Part shown: positions 41,956-47,790 of the stretch, one piece after another
Position numbering within the stretch: position 1 is the stretch's first letter
Layout of the letters: every line of letters starts with the position of its first letter
Virus record (IMG/VR): IMGVR_UViG_3300006793_000056
Location: 1 to 47,790 of that record
Source of the DNA: a virus
Reading direction: 5' to 3' (one strand)
Length of the DNA: 47,790 nucleotides
Translations under genes and position numbers: made by a program
Notes under the pieces: generated by a model
The model's input: only the letters and a program-made list of their open reading frames with translations
Databases searched by the model: none
What the model was told of the DNA's origin: nothing

Positions 41956-41963
41956 CAATTACT

Positions 41964-43112
41964 ATGCCCAGACTCAGTTTATATAAACCGGAGAAATCCG
42001 CAGATTATCGCTTTATAGACAGGAATGTTAACGAATCCTTTCAAGTAGGCGGTACAGACATATTCATACACAAGTACGAAGGTCCTATCGATCCTGGTGC
42101 TGATAAAAGCACCCCAAGTCAACCTTATGGAACAAACGATATACCTGAGACAAAAATACAAGATTTATTGTTTTTAGAAAACAGAGATAGAAAATATTCA
42201 GATGATGTGTATGTTATCCGCGGCATTTACAACGTACAAGATTTAGACTTTGATCTTTCACAATTTGGAATGTTCTTACAGAATGATACTATTTTTATAA
42301 CATTTCATATGAATTCAAGTGTTGAAAATTTAGGGCGTAAATTAATGAGTGGTGATGTATTAGAACTGCCACACTTAAAAGATGAATATGCACTTAATGA
42401 TTATGGTGTTTCACTTAAACGTTTTTACGTAATAGAAGATGTAAGTCGTCCAAGTGAAGGATTCAGTCAAACATGGTACCCACATTTATTAAGAGCAAAA
42501 TGTAAACCAATACTTGATAGTCAAGAATTTAAAGAAATATTTGATAAAGATAGTGGCGAAGGAACAGGATCAACAATACGTGATGTACTATCAACATATG
42601 AAAAAGAAATGCAAATTAACGAAGCAGTTCTTAACCAAGCAAATGAAGATATTACAGGCGATCCTGAACAACCAGTAATTAGTGGTTATGATACAAAGCA
42701 ATACTTTGTAGTACCAACTGATGATAAAGGTAACATTGATATTAATGACGACGGGTCAAGTACTCCAACATTAAAAACTGCAAAAGGAAACTTTTATGTT
42801 GGTTATCTTACTGAACAAGGAGTTCCACCAAACGGTGCTTTATACAGTTTTGGATCTCAGTTTCCACAAGCGGCCAGTGATGGTGAATTCTTTTTAAGAA
42901 CTGATTACTTTCCAAATAGACTTTTCCGTTACAACGGTAATAGATGGGTTAAATATGAAGATGCTGTAAGAGTTGAAACACCTAGCAGTGATACTGCTAA
43001 AAATCAAATTGGTACATTTGTTAATAACAAAAGTAAAAATACTATTAACGATAAAGAAGTTGATGAACGTCAAGCATTATCACAAGTACTTAAACCAAAG
43101 GCAGATAATTAA
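41964..43112 (+). CDS. 14: Neck protein, gp14-like
   Basis: 382 residues. MPRLSLYKPEKSADYRFIDRNVNESFQVGGTDIFIHKY at the N-terminus and VYVIRGIYNVQDLDFDLSQFGMFLQNDTIFITFHM, LKRFYVIEDVSRPSEGFSQTWYPHLLRAKCKP are the conserved gp14 core. A C-terminal extension (about 220-382) carries a beta-rich motif (DGEFFLRTDYFPNRLFRYNGNRWVKYED) similar in style to the sheath insertion repeats. Partner of gp13. No clear Shine-Dalgarno before ATG; the late box is 8 nt upstream. Confidence 0.88.
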   Translation: MPRLSLYKPEKSADYRFIDRNVNESFQVGGTDIFIHKYEGPIDPGADKSTPSQPYGTNDIPETKIQDLLFLENRDRKYSDDVYVIRGIYNVQDLDFDLSQFGMFLQNDTIFITFHMNSSVENLGRKLMSGDVLELPHLKDEYALNDYGVSLKRFYVIEDVSRPSEGFSQTWYPHLLRAKCKPILDSQEFKEIFDKDSGEGTGSTIRDVLSTYEKEMQINEAVLNQANEDITGDPEQPVISGYDTKQYFVVPTDDKGNIDINDDGSSTPTLKTAKGNFYVGYLTEQGVPPNGALYSFGSQFPQAASDGEFFLRTDYFPNRLFRYNGNRWVKYEDAVRVETPSSDTAKNQIGTFVNNKSKNTINDKEVDERQALSQVLKPKADN

Positions 43113-44539
43113 TGCAACATTTTTATGATGGACAAATAAGACGCTTTGTAACACAGTTTGTTCGTGTTATGAGTAACTTTAGTTACAAAGATAGTGCAGG
43201 CACTTTACGTAAAATACCAACAAGTTACGGAAATCTTACTAGACAAGTAGCACATATTATTAGAGATAATAGTGAAAATAAAGTTGTTAGTGCGCCTCGT
43301 GTAAGTTGTTACATTACAGGTTTAGAATATGCACGTGATAGAGTACAAAATCCAACACATGTTAGTAAAGTACATTTACGTGAAAGAGATTACGATTCAG
43401 CAACAGGTGAATATTTAGATACCCAAGGACCTGGTTATACTGTTGAGCGTGTTATGCCAGTACCATTTAACTTACAAATGAAATGTGATGTATGGTCAAC
43501 TAACACTGATCAAAAATTACAAATTATGGAACAAATGCTAGTATTGTTTAATCCTAGTTTAGAAATACAAAGTACAGCAAACTATGTTGATTGGACAAGT
43601 TTAAGTTTAATTGAACTTCAAAGTGTAAACTTTAGTACTAGATCTATTCCACAAGGAACAGAAACAGAAATTGATATTGGAGAACTTACATTTACAATGC
43701 CTATATGGATTACACCTCCAGCAAAAGTAAAACAGTTAGGTGTAATTGAAAAAATTGTAATGAGTGTATTCGACGAAACAGGAAGTATTTCAGACGGTAT
43801 TATTGACGCCGCTGATCCAATGGCAACAGTAAATGTTACACCAGGAAACTTTGGCTTGTTAGTATTAAACAATACTGCTAAATTATTAGCACCTGCTGAA
43901 GGAGTATCAGAACCAACACCAGGTAACTTTGATAGAACCGGAGAGGCTGTTAGTTGGTTTAAACTATTAGATCAATATCCAGGCAAATTTAGAGCAGGAT
44001 TAAGTACAATAAGATTAGCAAAAGCAGACGGCAATGAAATAGTTGCAACAGCAAGTGTAAATCCAACTGATGACACACAAATAGTTTTAAACTTTGATAG
44101 TGATACAGTACCTGGAAATACAATTCTTACAGACAGTGTTGCTAGTAGAGGAACTATTGATGCTATAATTGATCCATTAACATTTAATCCAGACTTAGAC
44201 AACCTAGCACAAGGTACACGTTATCTAATTCTAAATGACATACATCAACACTTAAAGAATGACAGTTCAGATTCTAACATGAATGCTTGGCAAAATGCAG
44301 ATGGTACAGTTGTACAAGCAAGTACAAATGATATCATTACATGGAATGGAAGCAACTGGGAAATTACTTTTGATGCAGGCTCTAATGATGAGCGTGCCGA
44401 TTCTAGCGTAGCACAGACCCCTGTCTACATAACTAATACATATACAGGAGTACAGTACAAGTTCACAAATGATGCTGGCGCCTGGTTAAAAAGTTATGAA
44501 GGTGAGTATTTAAAAGGGTCATGGCGACTAGTACTATAA
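43112..44539 (+). CDS. 15: Tail sheath stabiliser, gp15-like
   Basis: 475 residues against 272 in T4. MQHFYDGQIRRFVTQFVRVMSNFSYKD, RQVAHIIRDNSENKVVSAPRVSCYITGLEYARDR, ERVMPVPFNLQMKCDVWSTNTDQKLQIMEQML, SLIELQSVNFSTRSIPQGTETEIDIGELTFTMPIWITPP are the conserved core (about 1-215). The C-terminal 250 residues are an extra beta-rich part ending in W-x-K and GSWRLVL. Terminates tube and sheath growth near the head. Overlaps gp14 by one base and the Nudix gene by 19. Confidence 0.87.
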   Translation: MQHFYDGQIRRFVTQFVRVMSNFSYKDSAGTLRKIPTSYGNLTRQVAHIIRDNSENKVVSAPRVSCYITGLEYARDRVQNPTHVSKVHLRERDYDSATGEYLDTQGPGYTVERVMPVPFNLQMKCDVWSTNTDQKLQIMEQMLVLFNPSLEIQSTANYVDWTSLSLIELQSVNFSTRSIPQGTETEIDIGELTFTMPIWITPPAKVKQLGVIEKIVMSVFDETGSISDGIIDAADPMATVNVTPGNFGLLVLNNTAKLLAPAEGVSEPTPGNFDRTGEAVSWFKLLDQYPGKFRAGLSTIRLAKADGNEIVATASVNPTDDTQIVLNFDSDTVPGNTILTDSVASRGTIDAIIDPLTFNPDLDNLAQGTRYLILNDIHQHLKNDSSDSNMNAWQNADGTVVQASTNDIITWNGSNWEITFDAGSNDERADSSVAQTPVYITNTYTGVQYKFTNDAGAWLKSYEGEYLKGSWRLVL

Positions 44540-44967
44540 AAGATAAAAACATTGTTTGCAGTGGAGCATTATTTTATGCTCGTAATACCAAACGATTTCT
44601 ATTCTTAGAACGCACTAAAACAAAAACTGCTGGACAGTGGGGACTTGTTGGCGGAATGGCTGAAGGAAATGAAACTCCTTGGACAGCACTTGAACGTGAA
44701 ATAAGTGAAGAAGTTGGAAAAACTCCAACAATTAAAAAAGTTATTCCTTTAGAAATGTTTACATCAAACGATAGTAAATTTCATTTTCATACATATCTTG
44801 CTATTATTGATAATGAATTTATTCCTATATTAAATGACGAACATAGTGGTTATGCTTGGACTAATGTTAACTGTTGGCCTAAACCATTACACATAGGATT
44901 GCGTAATACATTACAAAATCGTGTAATAAAAGATAAGTTACAAACAGTTTTAGATTTAATTGTTTAA
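44521..44967 (+). CDS. Nudix hydrolase
   Basis: 148 residues. The Nudix box GX5EX7REUXEEXGU is perfect: G45, E51, R59, E60, E63, E64, G66 in GGMAEGNETPWTALEREISEEVG. The enzyme hydrolyses a nucleoside diphosphate linked to another group, for example an NDP-sugar or a modified dNTP; substrate unknown. Start overlaps the gp15 end, so it is made late with neck genes. The stop overlaps the convergent 2OG oxygenase gene by 4 nt. Confidence 0.92.
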   Translation: MATSTIKDKNIVCSGALFYARNTKRFLFLERTKTKTAGQWGLVGGMAEGNETPWTALEREISEEVGKTPTIKKVIPLEMFTSNDSKFHFHTYLAIIDNEFIPILNDEHSGYAWTNVNCWPKPLHIGLRNTLQNRVIKDKLQTVLDLIV

Positions 44968-45563
44968 GTTACGTTTGATAAATCAAGATAGTTATAATCC
45001 ATCTTAATACCTAAACTTTTTGGAAGTATGTTGAACGCAATAGTTACACGTTCTTTATCGCTTGGCTGACTATCATGTACTAGATAACTTGGAAATAATA
45101 ATAATCTTCCAGGCATAGCATTAATAGTAAATATTTCACTTGTAAATGCAGTATTTTCTGCACTGCTAGTTTTTATAATTTGTCTTGTTTTATCGTGATT
45201 GTAAATTCTAGTTGGAGTATTTTCTTCAAAATATAATACACCACTTATTAAACTGTTTGAGTGAAAGTGTGAATAGATATTTCCGCCTGCTTTTTCGTCA
45301 GTGTTTGGTGCATACTTATTACCCCACATCTGAGTAATAAAATATTCTTCTTTCCTCCAACCTACTGTTTCACTAAATGCACATGCACTATCTAAAATAC
45401 TTTTTACAGTATCTTTCATATAATCTTTTTTATGTAAGTCATCTTCACTTTGTAAGAAACTATCACCTTGTACCCAATTTATTTTGGATATATCTGGAAG
45501 ATCAATAGTTGTAGTTGCAATTGGTATTGGAAAGATACCGCTAATGTTCAGTTCATTCTTCAT
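44964..45563 (-). CDS. 2OG-Fe(II) oxygenase (PF13759-like)
   Basis: 199 residues. YSHFHSNSLISGVLYFEE gives the first iron ligands (H99 or H101, with Asn), and NAMPGRLLLFPSYLVHDSQPSDKERVTIAFNI gives the distal His (H163) and an Arg (R172) for 2-oxoglutarate. This is the common small 2OG oxygenase family of marine phages; substrate unknown. A variant box TATAACTA is 5 nt before ATG. Confidence 0.85.
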   Translation of the reverse strand: MKNELNISGIFPIPIATTTIDLPDISKINWVQGDSFLQSEDDLHKKDYMKDTVKSILDSACAFSETVGWRKEEYFITQMWGNKYAPNTDEKAGGNIYSHFHSNSLISGVLYFEENTPTRIYNHDKTRQIIKTSSAENTAFTSEIFTINAMPGRLLLFPSYLVHDSQPSDKERVTIAFNILPKSLGIKMDYNYLDLSNVT

Positions 45564-45593
45564 ACAAATAGTTATATAATAAGTACTATTACA

Positions 45594-46319
45594 ATGGACA
45601 AACTGAAGATTAAATTTACTAAACCCCCCGGAGCAATTAATAGTTTAACAGCACAACAAGTAGTTGTTGATAAATTTGAAGATTGGGAAGAAATTCCTGA
45701 TCCTATGCCTGCTACAAAGATGGTACCTGATTGGTTTAAACAGACTAAACCATTAGGAGGTCCTATTGATACTATGCCTACTATTAAGAAATGTCCACCA
45801 TTTTTAGATGCAATAACATCAGGATATATAATTAATTTTTGTTCTACACTTAATGTTAAACACATTACAGATTCACAAGTTTCTAAAACAGGTAAAGGGT
45901 CAATGTTTATGAGTTCACATGCTATTGGACAGTTTGAAAATGCTCCGTGGTATGGCAAACCTGTATTAAAATTTGCTAGTCCGTGGATTATTGAAACTCC
46001 GCCAGGTTGGAGTTGCTTTTTTACTCACCCATTAAATGTTCCAAATGATCAATATCATATGTTGAGTGGTATAGTTGATACAGATACGTACAGAGTTCCT
46101 GTTAATTTTCCTTTTGTAATGAACACACCGTTAGGAGGAGAATTTAATTTTGATACTAAAACTCCAATGGTACAAGTTATTCCTTTTAAAAGACAAGATT
46201 GGGAAATGGAAGTTGGTACAACAGATTGGGACGAATGGAAGACTCACCAAGGAGTATTAGGAAACTCTGGTGACGAGGCTTATAAAAAGAACTTTCATAT
46301 AAAGAAAAAATTTACTTAG
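45594..46319 (+). CDS. DUF6065-like hypothetical protein, paralogue of the gene at 9116
   Basis: 241 residues from ATG 45594; a longer reading from 45468 would overlap the divergent oxygenase gene. [86 protein letters not shown], and [17 protein letters not shown] correspond in order to the motifs of 9116-9823. It lies among an oxygenase, a J protein and a halogenase. Function unknown. Confidence 0.68.
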   Translation: MDKLKIKFTKPPGAINSLTAQQVVVDKFEDWEEIPDPMPATKMVPDWFKQTKPLGGPIDTMPTIKKCPPFLDAITSGYIINFCSTLNVKHITDSQVSKTGKGSMFMSSHAIGQFENAPWYGKPVLKFASPWIIETPPGWSCFFTHPLNVPNDQYHMLSGIVDTDTYRVPVNFPFVMNTPLGGEFNFDTKTPMVQVIPFKRQDWEMEVGTTDWDEWKTHQGVLGNSGDEAYKKNFHIKKKFT

Positions 46320-46620
46320 GAGTAACTGTAACAGTGCCCATGCCCTGTTTTACTTCAAACTTAACACCTTTATCATCGCCTACAATTTGAATGTCAGGAC
46401 CACTAATACGCACAAGGTTAATCATTATATCGTAACGACTGCGTTTATCAGGGTTACTTAATATATCATATGCTTCTTTAACTTTTTGAAAAACTTTTGG
46501 ATCACCTTTTCTATCAGGGTGAGTTTTCATAGACAATTTTCTGTATGCTTCTTTAATTTCACTTTGAGAAGCACTAGCGTTAACGCCTAAAACTTTATAT
46601 AAATTATCTTCTTGCGTCAT
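46312..46620 (-). CDS. J-domain (DnaJ-like) protein
   Basis: 102 residues. [58 protein letters not shown] is a complete J-domain, with the HPD motif at 34-36. The short C-terminus has a small beta region and no Gly/Phe or zinc modules. J-domains stimulate DnaK ATPase, so this may recruit host DnaK to phage targets. Start overlaps the upstream gene by 17 nt. Confidence 0.9.
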   Translation of the reverse strand: MTQEDNLYKVLGVNASASQSEIKEAYRKLSMKTHPDRKGDPKVFQKVKEAYDILSNPDKRSRYDIMINLVRISGPDIQIVGDDKGVKFEVKQGMGTVTVTPK

Positions 46621-46948
46621 AGAGCAAATCGATTTCAGTAATTGAAATTTTAGCGTCTACAAACGTACTATCTTCGCCGTATTTAATTGGCTTAACTGCA
46701 ATAAACCCACCGCGAACGTTTGGCATTATTTCAACACAGTTAGGTGGAATAATAAGATCATAATTTTCAGCAGTAATCAATTCGTTTTGTGAATTTTCAT
46801 CTGTTGTAAATCTTAAATGAAATGCCGAATTACTTGTTGCTACTCTTACTTGTTCAGTAAAGAATGGCCCCATTCTAAAACTTGCATCACCTGTGACGTC
46901 TGTTACTTCATATACGTTGGTTGTATAAAATCTTTTAATCATGCTCAT
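46604..46948 (-). CDS. Hypothetical protein coupled to J-domain gene
   Basis: 114 residues, beta-rich with no Cys cluster: [45 protein letters not shown], then [27 protein letters not shown]. It reads like a jelly-roll or small virion protein; no family is recognised. Late box ATAAATA 5 nt before ATG suggests late expression with the J protein. Confidence 0.65.
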   Translation of the reverse strand: MSMIKRFYTTNVYEVTDVTGDASFRMGPFFTEQVRVATSNSAFHLRFTTDENSQNELITAENYDLIIPPNCVEIMPNVRGGFIAVKPIKYGEDSTFVDAKISITEIDLLYDARR

Positions 46949-46953
46949 ACAAC

Positions 46954-46960
46954 TATTTAT
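46954..46960 (-). promoter_or_regulatory. Late promoter box ATAAATA, 5 nt before ATG
   Basis: TATAAATA context: reverse strand ATATAAATA, then GTTGT and ATG. No Shine-Dalgarno. Confidence 0.5.
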
Positions 46961-47790
46961 ATGTTCTTATACCATTTTGTGAGATAGTCATAATGGTTGT
47001 CTAAGTCACGCATTGTACGATCTATACGATAGTTTTCACTATCAACATAACTTTCTGAATATTTCAAATAATCATCACTCATAAAAGAAATACTTTTGTC
47101 ATAAAAGTCACTGCCGTATAACATTTCAAACCATTGTCCTGTATGAAACATACTAGTGATTCCAGGTAGGAACATACTATCTTTTGGACCGGGTACAAAC
47201 ATTTCTAACCTTTTCTTACATGTATCTGGAAGTTCTTTGCTTGTAACATCTCTCCAAAATTGTGTGTCTTTTCTAGAAGCAAATTTATAGTGTGTAAAAA
47301 TAAAATCTCTAATTTCATAGTACATTGATAACCATTGATTATTAATATAATGTAAATTATCCTTACCCCATGCACCGTCACTAAATCTTAAACTTTCTAC
47401 TAAAAATTCAACTGACTTTGTAGTAAATGTTATTCCTGTTGCTTCTAATGGTTCTACAAATCCTGCACTTAATCCTATTGCTACTACATTATCGTGTGCA
47501 ATACCTTCGTGTGTACCAATACGCATTTCTAAATGATTTGCAGGAGCATCAAACTCACCAATTGCTTCACGTAATTCTGCTTCTGCATTTTCTTTTGAAC
47601 AGTATGCATCACTGTAAACATAGCCATTACCAATACGATCATAAGTTGGAATAGTCCAACGCCAACCGTTTTTCATAGTAGTTGCTTTTGTATAAGGATG
47701 ACATTCTTCTTGTGGATTTTTATATTGTGTAGGAATAGCAACTGCTCTATTACATGGTAAATTTTCACTTTCGTCTATATATCTAACACC
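46957..47790 (-). CDS. Tryptophan halogenase, 5' end cut by window edge
   Basis: The frame runs without stop from the edge (47790) to 46957, so the Met at 47676 is internal. CNRAVAIPTQYKN, then GWRWTIPTYDRIGNGYVYSD, HLEMRIGTHEGI, VAIGLSAGFVEPLEATGI and SLRFSDGAWGKDN match the C-terminal half of FAD-dependent tryptophan-halogenase-type enzymes (PF04820). The FAD-binding N-terminus and catalytic Lys region are outside the window. Such enzymes halogenate Trp or related aromatics; the phage substrate is not determined. Late module of accessory genes. Confidence 0.88.
   Translation of the reverse strand, partial: GVRYIDESENLPCNRAVAIPTQYKNPQEECHPYTKATTMKNGWRWTIPTYDRIGNGYVYSDAYCSKENAEAELREAIGEFDAPANHLEMRIGTHEGIAHDNVVAIGLSAGFVEPLEATGITFTTKSVEFLVESLRFSDGAWGKDNLHYINNQWLSMYYEIRDFIFTHYKFASRKDTQFWRDVTSKELPDTCKKRLEMFVPGPKDSMFLPGITSMFHTGQWFEMLYGSDFYDKSISFMSDDYLKYSESYVDSENYRIDRTMRDLDNHYDYLTKWYKNI

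Noticed and set aside
45468-45593. Upstream extension of the gene at 45594
   Set aside because: It would overlap the divergent oxygenase gene start; the extension has no resemblance to the paralogue.

Overview
The window is part of a T4-like myovirus genome. It is AT-rich and tightly packed, and it carries the T4 core proteins in the divergent form I associate with marine T4-like phages (cyanophages and pelagiphages). Recognisable core genes are helicase gp41, primase gp61, UvsW, UvsX, UvsY, ssDNA-binding gp32, both terminase subunits, head-completion nuclease gp4, tail tube gp19, an enlarged tail sheath gp18, neck proteins gp13 and gp14, sheath stabiliser gp15 and a gp1-type dNMP kinase. No photosynthesis gene is present, so a heterotrophic marine host such as a SAR11-type bacterium is plausible; that is inference. 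No tRNA, CRISPR array or insertion sequence was found.

Layout. 1-2323 (+): small accessory genes, including a 63-codon gene behind what looks like a glutamine riboswitch, an Asp/Asn beta-hydroxylase-like protein and a YqgE/AlgH protein. 2320-13352 (mostly -): replication and accessory genes, with gp41, gp61, a TraR/DksA zinc-finger protein, a truncated DnaE-like protein, a C2H2-finger protein, a possible clamp-loader subunit, a cupin and UvsW. 13388-23713: a glycan island of about 10 kb with five paralogous GT-B-type glycosyltransferases, three GT-A-type glycosyltransferases, four SAM methyltransferases and a cytidylyltransferase-cupin fusion. 23761-24045: a non-coding interval with a sigma70-type promoter, a foldable RNA and an intrinsic terminator. 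24081-26913 (-): the recombination block uvsY, small ORF, uvsX, gp32. 27045-40029 (-): packaging, head and tail genes. 40138-47790: an HNH protein, dNMP kinase, divergent neck genes, Nudix hydrolase, 2OG oxygenase, a J-domain protein and a tryptophan halogenase cut by the window edge.

Regulation. Two promoter classes are visible. Sigma70-like promoters (TTGACT, 17-nt spacer, TATAAT-like) precede the RNA locus, gp32 and the dNMP kinase. T4-type late boxes (NTAAATA or TATAAATA) precede virion and accessory genes. Nine genes have the late box exactly 5 nt before ATG and no Shine-Dalgarno sequence, which places the expected transcription start on the start codon and predicts leaderless late mRNAs. 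Other late genes have the box further upstream and a clear Shine-Dalgarno site.

Best leads: the late-promoter/riboswitch/micro-ORF unit at 578-852, the terminated structured RNA at 23761-24045 with a possible antiterminator ahead of a nucleotide-sugar operon, the leaderless late-promoter class, and the glycan island.
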